Below, piece after piece: positions 1 to 5,868 of a stretch of DNA of 11,871 nt. This DNA comes from Actinomycetales bacterium (lineage in GTDB: Bacteria; Actinomycetota; Actinomycetes; Actinomycetales; BWSM-131), in assembly GCA_030149025.1 (NCBI GenBank), contig JASBSH010000013.1:1-11871 (forward strand), written 5' to 3'. Below the pieces are notes generated by a model that was given only the letters and a program-made list of their open reading frames with translations, searched no databases and was not told the DNA's origin. Numbering within the stretch: position 1 is the first letter of the stretch; every line of letters starts with the position of its first letter. A program made the translations under genes and the position numbers.

Positions 1-3
1 ATA

Positions 4-24
4 GTTGAGTGATGCAGACTCAAG
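4..24. promoter_or_regulatory. HAIR operator 1 (HspR-binding site) upstream of dnaK
   Basis: The sequence reads GTTGAGT-N7-ACTCAAG, an inverted repeat differing from the known HAIR consensus (CTTGAGT-N7-ACTCAAG) only at its first base. HAIR sites bind the MerR-family repressor HspR, which represses dnaK operons in actinobacteria. HspR itself is encoded at the end of this operon. The site lies just upstream of a TTGACA hexamer. That HspR binds here is an inference from the motif match. Confidence 0.9.
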
Positions 25-40
25 TTTCGTCAGTCTCAGT

Positions 41-70
41 TTGACAGGCATGGGGCCGAGGCGAGACGTT
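41..70 (+). promoter_or_regulatory. Candidate dnaK promoter between the two HAIR sites
   Basis: A perfect TTGACA hexamer at 41-46 is followed after 18 bases by GACGTT (65-70), a poor -10. The -10 region and predicted transcription start would overlap HAIR operator 2, which suits repression by blocking RNA polymerase. The -35 is visible. The -10 assignment is weak and the true start could lie elsewhere. Confidence 0.4.
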
Positions 71-88
71 GAGTGCGGTCCACTCAAC
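68..88. promoter_or_regulatory. HAIR operator 2 (HspR-binding site) upstream of dnaK
   Basis: The sequence reads GTTGAGT-N7-ACTCAAC, a perfect inverted repeat with seven-base arms and a seven-base spacer. It matches the HAIR consensus except at the outermost base pair (G/C swapped for C/G, symmetrically). Its centre is 64 bp from the centre of operator 1, about six helical turns, so two HspR dimers could sit on the same face of the DNA. It ends 53 bases before the dnaK start codon. Confidence 0.9.
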
Positions 89-141
89 AGCAGGCCAGCG
101 ACAGATCAACGAAGACCCCGACAGGGGCATGGAGGAACAAC

Positions 142-2040
142 ATGGCACGTGCGGTCGGTATCGACCTGGGCACCACGAACTCGGTGGTCGCCGTCCTCGA
201 GGGCGGGGAACCCACCGTCATCGCGAACGCGGAGGGTGGCCGGACCACCCCGTCGGTCGTCGCGTTCGCCAAGTCGGGCGAGCCGCTGGTCGGCGAGATC
301 GCGAAGCGGCAGGCAGTGACCAACGTCGACCGGACCATCCGCTCGGTCAAGCGCCACATGGGCACCGACTGGTCGGTGGAGATCGACGGCAAGAACTACA
401 CGGCGCAGGAGATCTCCGCGCGCGTGCTGCAGAAGCTCAAGAGGGACACCGAGGAGTACCTGGGCGAGCAGGTCACCGACGCTGTGATCACCGTCCCCGC
501 CTACTTCAACGACGCACAGCGCCAGGCCACCAAGGAGGCCGGTGAGATCGCGGGCCTCAACGTGCTGCGGATCATCAACGAGCCGACGGCCGCGGCGCTC
601 GCCTACGGGTTGGACAAGGGCAAGGAGGACGAGCTCATCCTCGTCTTCGACCTCGGTGGCGGCACCTTCGACGTGTCCCTGCTCGAGGTCGGCAAGGATC
701 CGGATGACAACTTCTCCACGATCCAGGTGCGCGCCACGAGCGGCGACAACCACCTCGGCGGTGACGACTGGGACGAGCGCATCGTCCAGCACCTCATCAC
801 CACGGTGAAGAACTCGACGGGCGTCGACCTGGCCAAGGACAAGATCGCGATGCAGCGGCTCCGTGAGGCGGCCGAGCAGGCCAAGAAGGAGCTGTCGTCC
901 GCGACCAGCACCAACCTCAGCCTGCAGTACCTCTCGATGAGCGAGAACGGCCCGGTCCACCTGGACGAGAAGCTCACGCGGGCACAGTTCGAGCAGATGA
1001 CCAAGGACCTGCTCGAGCGCACCAAGGAGCCGTTCCGCAACGTCATCAAGGACGCCGACATCTCCGTCAGCGACATCGACCACGTCGTGCTCGTGGGTGG
1101 CTCGACCCGCATGCCCGCCGTGGCCGACGTCGTCCGTGAGCTGACCGGCGGCAAGGAGCCGAACAAGGGCGTCAACCCCGACGAGGTCGTCGCCGTCGGC
1201 GCCGCGCTGCAGGCCGGCGTCCTGAAGGGTGAGCGCAAGGACGTCCTGCTGATCGACGTCACGCCGCTGTCGCTCGGCATCGAGACGAAGGGCGGCATCA
1301 TGACCCGCCTGATCGAGCGCAACACCGCGATCCCGACGAAGCGCTCGGAGGTCTTCACCACCGCGGACGACAACCAGCCCTCGGTGATGATCCAGGTGTT
1401 CCAGGGTGAGCGCGAACTCGCCCGTGACAACAAGCCGCTCGGCAACTTCGAGCTGACCGGTATCGCCCCGGCACCCCGCGGTATCCCGCAGATCGAGGTC
1501 ACGTTCGACATCGACGCTAACGGCATCGTCCACGTGTCCGCCAAGGACCGCGGCACCGGCAAGGAGCAGTCGATGACGATCTCCGGCGGCAGCGCGCTGC
1601 CGAAGGAGGAGATCGAGCGGATGGTCCGCGACGCCGAGGCGCACGCCGCTGAGGACGCCAAGCGCCGCGAGGAGGCCGAGACCCGCAACTCCGCCGAGCA
1701 GCTGCTCTACTCGACGGAGAAGTTCGTCGCCGACAACGACGACAAGCTGCCGGAGGAGAACAAGACGGAGGTCAAGTCCGCCATCGAGGAGCTGAAGAGC
1801 GCCCTCGCCGGCGACGACATCGAGGCCGTCAAGGCCAAGCAGGAGAAGTTGTCCACCGTCAGCCAGAAGATGGGGTCGGCAATGTACGCCGCGTCCCAGG
1901 CCGCGGCCGGTGAGGCCGGCGGCACGAGCGGGGACGGCGCGGGCGCGGGTTCGGCGTCCGGCGGCGGCTCGACCGGCAGCACCGGCAGCACCGAGGACGT
2001 CGTGGACGCCGAAATCGTGGACGAGGAAGAGAACAAGTGA
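142..2040 (+). CDS. dnaK: Chaperone protein DnaK (Hsp70)
   Basis: A 632-residue cytoplasmic Hsp70 that binds unfolded polypeptides in an ATP-driven cycle with DnaJ and GrpE. The ATPase domain opens with GIDLGTTNS (residues 6-14), followed by the phosphate loops FDLGGGTFDVS and VLVGGSTRMP. The interdomain linker DVLLIDVTPLSLG leads into the substrate-binding domain, the helical lid, a Gly/Ser/Thr-rich spacer with GST repeats and the classic tail EDVVDAEIVDEEENK. Around residues 70-80 the roughly 24-residue segment of E. coli DnaK is absent, as is usual in Gram-positive bacteria. The ATG at 142 is chosen because homology begins there and GGAGG lies six bases upstream; the in-frame start at 73 would add an unconserved leader lying inside operator 2. 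It is first in a dnaK-grpE-dnaJ-hspR operon, with two HAIR operators upstream predicting HspR repression. Confidence 0.98.
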   Translation: MARAVGIDLGTTNSVVAVLEGGEPTVIANAEGGRTTPSVVAFAKSGEPLVGEIAKRQAVTNVDRTIRSVKRHMGTDWSVEIDGKNYTAQEISARVLQKLKRDTEEYLGEQVTDAVITVPAYFNDAQRQATKEAGEIAGLNVLRIINEPTAAALAYGLDKGKEDELILVFDLGGGTFDVSLLEVGKDPDDNFSTIQVRATSGDNHLGGDDWDERIVQHLITTVKNSTGVDLAKDKIAMQRLREAAEQAKKELSSATSTNLSLQYLSMSENGPVHLDEKLTRAQFEQMTKDLLERTKEPFRNVIKDADISVSDIDHVVLVGGSTRMPAVADVVRELTGGKEPNKGVNPDEVVAVGAALQAGVLKGERKDVLLIDVTPLSLGIETKGGIMTRLIERNTAIPTKRSEVFTTADDNQPSVMIQVFQGERELARDNKPLGNFELTGIAPAPRGIPQIEVTFDIDANGIVHVSAKDRGTGKEQSMTISGGSALPKEEIERMVRDAEAHAAEDAKRREEAETRNSAEQLLYSTEKFVADNDDKLPEENKTEVKSAIEELKSALAGDDIEAVKAKQEKLSTVSQKMGSAMYAASQAAAGEAGGTSGDGAGAGSASGGGSTGSTGSTEDVVDAEIVDEEENK

Positions 2041-2741
2041 CCGAACACTTCCCGAACGTCGAAGGGGAGCCGGAGGCCGCGCAGCGGCCTTCGGCCCCCA
2101 CGCGCGGCGAAGAGGCCGCTGAGCGACAGGAGGGGCCCGTTGTCCGGGACCGCCGGCGCATCGATCCGGAGACCGGGCAGGTGCGCACGGACCAGCAGGC
2201 AGCGCAGCAGCCGGAGCAGGCAGGGCAGCAGCACGGTCGCCACCCCTCCCCGCAGCACGAGACGCAGGTCACGGTGGACGGGGCGAGCAGCGAGGCCGAC
2301 GACTCCGCGCTCGGTGGTGCAGCCGCCCGGCTCGCGGCCGAGCGGCTGGCCGACCTGCAGCGCCTGCAGGCGGAGTACGTGAACTACCGCAAGCGCGTCG
2401 ACCGCGACCGGGACGTCGCCCGTGAGAGCGCGATCGCCGGCTTCGTCGAGTCTCTGCTGCCCGTCATGGACGACATCTACTTCGCCCGCCAGCACGGTGA
2501 CCTGAACGAGGGCCCGCCCGCCGCCATCGCGGACAAGTTCGAGGGCGTGCTGAGCAAGTACGGGGTCGAGCGGTACGGCGAGGTCGGGGACGAGTTCGAC
2601 CCGACGGTGCACGACGCGCTCATGCACTCGCACTCCACGGACGTGACGACCACGACGGTCACCACGGTGATGCAGCCCGGGTACAAGATCGGGGAGAAGG
2701 TCCTTCGTGCCGCACGGGTGGGCGTCAGCGACCCCGGGTAA
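2037..2741 (+). CDS. grpE: Nucleotide exchange factor GrpE
   Basis: A 234-residue GrpE that releases ADP from DnaK. Residues 1-95 are a polar, Gln/Glu/Arg-rich and probably disordered tail, long compared with E. coli GrpE (197 residues in total). The coiled-coil dimerisation helix covers roughly 96-135 (LQRLQAEYVNYRKRVDRD at about 108-125). The beta-domain includes DEFDPTVHDALMH and ends in the family signature VMQPGYKIGEKVLRAARVGVS. The GTG start overlaps the dnaK stop as GTGA, so the two are probably translationally coupled; a GAGGAAGAG Shine-Dalgarno stretch lies inside the end of dnaK (2023-2031). It is transcribed with dnaK and therefore shares HspR control. Confidence 0.96.
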   Translation: MTEHFPNVEGEPEAAQRPSAPTRGEEAAERQEGPVVRDRRRIDPETGQVRTDQQAAQQPEQAGQQHGRHPSPQHETQVTVDGASSEADDSALGGAAARLAAERLADLQRLQAEYVNYRKRVDRDRDVARESAIAGFVESLLPVMDDIYFARQHGDLNEGPPAAIADKFEGVLSKYGVERYGEVGDEFDPTVHDALMHSHSTDVTTTTVTTVMQPGYKIGEKVLRAARVGVSDPG

Positions 2742-2757
2742 TCAGCGCGAGGCCGAC

Positions 2758-2820
2758 ATGGCACGGGGCACAGGTACGACAGGCACGACCACGAGGAAGT
2801 CCGGAAGGAGGCGCCGGTGA
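2758..2820 (+). CDS. Possible 20-codon coupling ORF before dnaJ
   Basis: In the 75-base gap between grpE and dnaJ there is an ATG with GAGG five bases upstream. It opens a 20-codon frame starting MARGTG and ending RKSGRRRR. Its TGA overlaps the dnaJ GTG in the same GTGA arrangement as the dnaK/grpE and dnaJ/hspR junctions. It has no recognisable domain; the basic tail results partly from the codons AGG-AGG-CGC-CGG, which also form the dnaJ Shine-Dalgarno region. It could be a translated coupling peptide or a chance reading frame. Length alone cannot decide. Confidence 0.3.
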   Translation: MARGTGTTGTTTRKSGRRRR

Positions 2821-3851
2821 CCGGCCAGGACTGGTTCGACAAGGACTTCTACGCGGTGCTCGGCGTCTCCAAGGACGCGTCCGCCGCCGACATCAAGAAG
2901 GCCTACCGCAAGCTCGCCCGCAAGCTCCACCCGGACGCCAACCATGGCGACGAGAAGGCCGAGGCCCGCTTCAAGGAGCTGGGGGAGGCGTACGCCGTCC
3001 TCTCCGACCCCGAGCAGCGGCAGCAGTACGACGCGATCCGCGCGATGGCCGGGGGAGCCCGGTTCACGGGTGCCGGCGCCGGCCCGGGCGGGGGCGCCGG
3101 GTTCGAGGACCTCTTCGGTGGTCTCTTCGGAGCCGGGGCACCGGGCGGCCAACGCGTGCGGTTCAGCACCGGTGGCCCGGGAGCCGGTCAGGGTGTTCCG
3201 CCGAACCTGGAGGACCTGCTCGGTGGCATCTTCGCGCCAGGCGGCGGCGCCGGGGCGGGCGGCTACGACCGGTTCGGCGCACCTCGCGGGCCGATGCGTG
3301 GAGCGGACGTCCAGGCCTCCACGACCCTCGGCTTCCGCGAGGCGGTCGAGGGGGCGACGGTGACGCTGCGCTCCTCCGACGGCCAGCAGGTCACCGCGCG
3401 GATCCCGCCCGGCGTCAAGGACGGTCAGAGGATCCGCCTGCGCGGCAAGGGCCAGCCAGGGGAGCCGGGCGCGCCGAACGGTGACCTGGTCATCACCGTC
3501 ACCGTGGCCCCGCATCCGCTGTTCACCCGCTCAGGTGACGACCTGCGGATCACGGTTCCGGTCAGCTTCCCGGAGGCCGCTCTCGGTGCGGAGATCCAGG
3601 TGCCGACCCTGGACGGCGGCACCGTGCGTCTGCGTGTCCCGGCCGGCACCCCGTCGGGCCGCACGCTCCGGGTGAAGGGCCGGGGCGTGAAGACCGCCAA
3701 GGGGCAGGGTGACCTGCTCGTCACCGTGCAGATCGTCGCCCCCAAGCGCCTCGATGACGACGCGAGGAAGGCCGTCGAGGCGTTCCGGGACGCCACGGCA
3801 GGGTGGGACCCGAGGGAGGGGCTGCTGGAGAAGGCAGGTGAACGTGCGTGA
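2817..3851 (+). CDS. dnaJ: DnaJ-type co-chaperone lacking the zinc finger (CbpA-like)
   Basis: A 344-residue J-domain protein that stimulates DnaK ATPase and delivers substrates. The J domain covers about residues 9-72, with the essential HPD at 38-40. A long Gly/Phe-rich linker (about 77-165) repeats patterns such as EDLFGGLFG and EDLLGGIFA. The two beta-sandwich substrate-binding domains follow (about 168-322; IPPGVKDGQRIRLRGKG, VPAGTPSGRTLRVKGRG). The four CxxCxGxG zinc-binding motifs of classical DnaJ are absent, and the predicted protein has no cysteine at all, so it is a class B (CbpA-like) J protein despite its operon position. The GTG start is supported by AGGAGG five bases upstream and by J-domain alignment. 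Its stop overlaps the hspR start. Confidence 0.94.
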   Translation: MTGQDWFDKDFYAVLGVSKDASAADIKKAYRKLARKLHPDANHGDEKAEARFKELGEAYAVLSDPEQRQQYDAIRAMAGGARFTGAGAGPGGGAGFEDLFGGLFGAGAPGGQRVRFSTGGPGAGQGVPPNLEDLLGGIFAPGGGAGAGGYDRFGAPRGPMRGADVQASTTLGFREAVEGATVTLRSSDGQQVTARIPPGVKDGQRIRLRGKGQPGEPGAPNGDLVITVTVAPHPLFTRSGDDLRITVPVSFPEAALGAEIQVPTLDGGTVRLRVPAGTPSGRTLRVKGRGVKTAKGQGDLLVTVQIVAPKRLDDDARKAVEAFRDATAGWDPREGLLEKAGERA

Positions 3852-4357
3852 CGGCGTCCGCCTCTGACTTCTCCGGCCGACGGCCGCCCACCGGCTTCGA
3901 CCACGACGCACCGGTCTTCGTGATCTCGGTCGCGGCCCAGCTCGCCGGGATGCACCCGCAGACGCTGAGGCAGTACGACCGGCTCGGTCTGGTGTCGCCG
4001 ACCCGGTCGTCCGGCCGCGGCCGCCGCTACTCCGCCCGGGACATCTCGCAGCTGCGCGAGGTGCAGCGCCTCTCCCAGGAGGACGGCGTCAACCTCGCCG
4101 GCATCAAGCAGATCCTCGACCTCGAGATGCAGGTGGAAGCCTTGCGCGCCAAGGTCGCCGAGCTCCGCGACGAGCTAGAGCAGACCCGTCGCGTCGCCGG
4201 GCTGCGCGGCGACGCCTCCCGGCGCGTGTTCGCCGCGGGCCCGAGAGGCGACGTGGTCGCGGTCGAGGCCGGACGCCGTCCTGCGCGGTCGTCGTTCAAC
4301 CCCGGCCGTGCTCTGGTCGTCTGGCGCCCGCCGCGTCGCCAGCCGCCGCTGCTCTGA
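3848..4357 (+). CDS. hspR: Heat-shock repressor HspR (MerR family)
   Basis: A 169-residue MerR-family regulator that represses the dnaK operon and clpB by binding HAIR repeats; in Streptomyces DnaK acts as its co-repressor. The winged helix-turn-helix spans about residues 24-92: VISVAAQLAGMHPQTLRQYDRLGLVSPTRS, then the wing GRGRRYSARDISQLR. A coiled-coil helix follows (about 93-118, MQVEALRAKVAELRDELEQTRR with small interruptions). A basic tail ends in ALVVWRPPRR, resembling the hydrophobic C-terminal segment typical of HspR. The GTG start overlaps the dnaJ stop as GTGA, with AGGTGA six bases upstream. The three HAIR sites in the window (4-24, 68-88, 11486-11506) are its likely targets, including its own operon. 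Confidence 0.95.
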   Translation: MTASASDFSGRRPPTGFDHDAPVFVISVAAQLAGMHPQTLRQYDRLGLVSPTRSSGRGRRYSARDISQLREVQRLSQEDGVNLAGIKQILDLEMQVEALRAKVAELRDELEQTRRVAGLRGDASRRVFAAGPRGDVVAVEAGRRPARSSFNPGRALVVWRPPRRQPPLL

Positions 4358-4371
4358 CCCCACCCTCAGCG

Positions 4372-4471
4372 GTGATCATGGGATCGCGCCACCTTCACCA
4401 CCGTGCCGCCCGCCCCACCCCGGCGTGATCATGGGATCGCGCCACCTTCTCCTCGTCGTGATCATGAAATC
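4372..4471. repeat. 25-bp direct repeat (two exact copies and a partial third)
   Basis: Positions 4372-4396 and 4425-4449 are identical over 25 bases. Each starts GTGATCATGGGATCG and ends CGCCACCTTC. A shorter copy, GTGATCATGAAATC, lies at 4458-4471. Each copy contains the palindrome TGATCA; start-to-start spacing is 53 and 33 bases. The array fills most of the gap between hspR and gcdH and has no clear stem-loop, so it does not look like a terminator. It may be a dispersed intergenic repeat or a protein-binding array; nothing here settles which. Confidence 0.8.
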
Positions 4472-4490
4472 CCGGTTCAGCCAAATCCCG

Positions 4491-4496
4491 TAGGTT
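4491..4496 (+). promoter_or_regulatory. -10 element of gcdH, predicted leaderless
   Basis: TAGGTT fits the actinobacterial -10 pattern TANNNT and ends exactly six bases before the gcdH ATG. Transcription would therefore begin at or next to the A of the start codon. No Shine-Dalgarno sequence is visible, consistent with a leaderless mRNA. No good -35 is seen. Confidence 0.55.
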
Positions 4497-4502
4497 TGCG
4501 TC

Positions 4503-5684
4503 ATGAGCCCGAAGCGCGGTGCGCAGACCCCGGATGAGCTGTTCGACATCGACTCGCTGCTGAGTGAGGACGAGAAGTCGATCCGGGCGACGGTCCGGCA
4601 GGTCGTCGACGAGCACGTCCGGCCGCACGTGGCGCAGTGGTACGAGACCGGTGAGCTGCCGGCGCGCGAGCTCGCCCGCACCTTCGGCTCTGTCGGGCTG
4701 CTCGGCATGCACCTGGACGGCTACGGCTGCGCCGGGACATCCGCGACCGCCTACGGCCTGGCGTGCCTCGAGCTCGAGGCGGGCGACTCCGGCGTCCGGT
4801 CCCTGGTGAGCGTGCAGGGGTCGCTCGCGATGTACGCGATCCACGCCTACGGCAGCGAGGAGCAGAGGCAGCAGTGGCTGCCGCGGATGGCCACCGGTGA
4901 GGCGATCGGCTGCTTCGGCCTGACGGAACCGGACCACGGCTCCGACCCCGGCAGCATGCGTACCACTGCCAAGCGCGACGGCGACGACTGGGTGCTGCAC
5001 GGGACCAAGATGTGGATCACCAACGGCTCCATCGCCGACGTCGCCGTGGTGTGGGCACGCACCGAAGGGGGCATCCGCGGGTTCGTCGTGCCGACCGACT
5101 CGAACGGCTTCTCCGCGAACGAGATCCGCTCCAAGATGTCGCTTCGCGCTTCGGTCACCGCAGAGCTGGTTCTGGACGGCGTGAGGTTGCCTTCGTCGGC
5201 CATGCTCCCGAACGCGCGTGGTCTGTCAGGGCCGCTCGGGTGCCTTTCCGAGGCCCGGTTCGGCATCGTCTTCGGTGCCCTGGGCGCAGCACGCGACTCG
5301 CTCCTCACGGCCTTGGAGTACGCGCGGACGCGTGAGCAGTTCGACCGCCCGATCGGCGGGTTCCAGCTCACCCAGGCGAAGCTCGCCGACATGACGCTCG
5401 AGTACGGCAAGGGCCTGCTGCTGGCCCTGCACCTGGGCCGGCTCAAGGACTCGAAGGGCCTGGCGCCCCAGCAGGTGAGCCTCGGCAAGCTCAACAACGT
5501 GCGTGAGGCGATCGCGATCGCGCGCGAGTGCCGGACGATTCTCGGGGCGAACGGCATCAGTTCCGAGTATCCGGTGATGCGGCACGCCAACAACCTGGAG
5601 TCGGTGCTGACCTACGAGGGCACCAGCGAGATGCACACGCTCGTGATCGGTGAGGCGCTGACCGGGCAGTCCGCGTTCCGCTGA
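4503..5684 (+). CDS. gcdH: Acyl-CoA dehydrogenase, probably glutaryl-CoA dehydrogenase
   Basis: A 393-residue FAD-dependent acyl-CoA dehydrogenase. Glutaryl-CoA dehydrogenase oxidises and decarboxylates glutaryl-CoA to crotonyl-CoA in lysine and tryptophan breakdown, passing electrons to ETF. The sequence follows the human enzyme closely: GYGCAGTSATAYGLACLELE, DSGVRSLVSVQ with Arg99 at the position of the substrate-carboxylate-binding arginine, GCFGLTEPDHGSDP, KMWITNGSIADVAVVWAR, LGANGISSEY, and TYEGTSEMH carrying the likely catalytic base Glu372. These features favour GcdH over other acyl-CoA dehydrogenases, though substrate is still inferred. The ATG start agrees with homology and with the -10 six bases upstream. 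A small stem (TGAGG/CCTCA, 5682-5696) overlaps the stop codon. No other lysine-degradation gene is visible in the window. Confidence 0.88.
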   Translation: MSPKRGAQTPDELFDIDSLLSEDEKSIRATVRQVVDEHVRPHVAQWYETGELPARELARTFGSVGLLGMHLDGYGCAGTSATAYGLACLELEAGDSGVRSLVSVQGSLAMYAIHAYGSEEQRQQWLPRMATGEAIGCFGLTEPDHGSDPGSMRTTAKRDGDDWVLHGTKMWITNGSIADVAVVWARTEGGIRGFVVPTDSNGFSANEIRSKMSLRASVTAELVLDGVRLPSSAMLPNARGLSGPLGCLSEARFGIVFGALGAARDSLLTALEYARTREQFDRPIGGFQLTQAKLADMTLEYGKGLLLALHLGRLKDSKGLAPQQVSLGKLNNVREAIAIARECRTILGANGISSEYPVMRHANNLESVLTYEGTSEMHTLVIGEALTGQSAFR

Positions 5685-5747
5685 GGTGCCGCCTCAACTC
5701 ATGCGCCCCTCCCGGCCTCACGTCGGCGACCACCGCCCCCGCTCGGA

Positions 5748-5802
5748 GAATGCTGCTTGTCTGCATCGACACGCCGGCGTGTCGCTCCAACCAGCAGCAT
5801 TC
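5748..5802. terminator. Nested palindrome, likely terminator after gcdH
   Basis: Outer arms GAATGCTGCT (5748-5757) and AGCAGCATTC (5793-5802) are perfect ten-base complements. They enclose a perfect 18-bp palindrome, CGACACGCC/GGCGTGTCG (5767-5784), almost exactly centred between them. RNA could form a long stem with an internal loop, or the DNA a cruciform. There is no T-run, which is common for actinobacterial terminators. It starts 63 bases after the gcdH stop. A protein-binding role is an alternative. Confidence 0.6.
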
Positions 5803-5821
5803 TTCCTGCTCGATCCCGAGG

Positions 5822-5846
5822 GGCGGGCGTCAGTGAGACGCCCGCC
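5822..5846. terminator. GC-rich hairpin before the FAD/Fe-S gene
   Basis: GGCGGGCGTC and GACGCCCGCC form a perfect ten-base stem with the five-base loop AGTGA. It lies ten bases before the predicted -10 of the next gene. The -35 region of that promoter would therefore fall in the hairpin, with the 4/6-match hexamer GTGAGA (5833-5838) in and beside the loop, 18 bases from the -10. It may terminate gcdH read-through, act as an operator for the downstream promoter, or both. Confidence 0.6.
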
Positions 5847-5856
5847 GTCGGGTGCG

Positions 5857-5862
5857 TAGGCT
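5857..5862 (+). promoter_or_regulatory. -10 element of the FAD/Fe-S gene, predicted leaderless
   Basis: TAGGCT matches TANNNT and is followed by exactly six bases and then the GTG at 5869. This mirrors the gcdH arrangement. No Shine-Dalgarno sequence precedes the GTG, so a leaderless transcript is the simplest reading. Confidence 0.5.
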
Positions 5863-5868
5863 GCCCGT

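Noticed and set aside
73..141. In-frame GTG at 73 as the dnaK start
   Set aside because: It would add 23 unconserved residues, lies inside HAIR operator 2, and has no ribosome-binding site, whereas 142 has GGAGG and matches DnaK N-termini.
106..1644. Long open frame on the minus strand opposite dnaK
   Set aside because: Long antisense frames are expected opposite genes with G/C third positions. The translation is low-complexity Asp/Leu/Val/Arg-rich and matches no family.
4372..4471. CRISPR array
   Set aside because: Only two full copies, spacer-like gaps of 28 and 8 bases, no typical repeat structure and no cas gene nearby.
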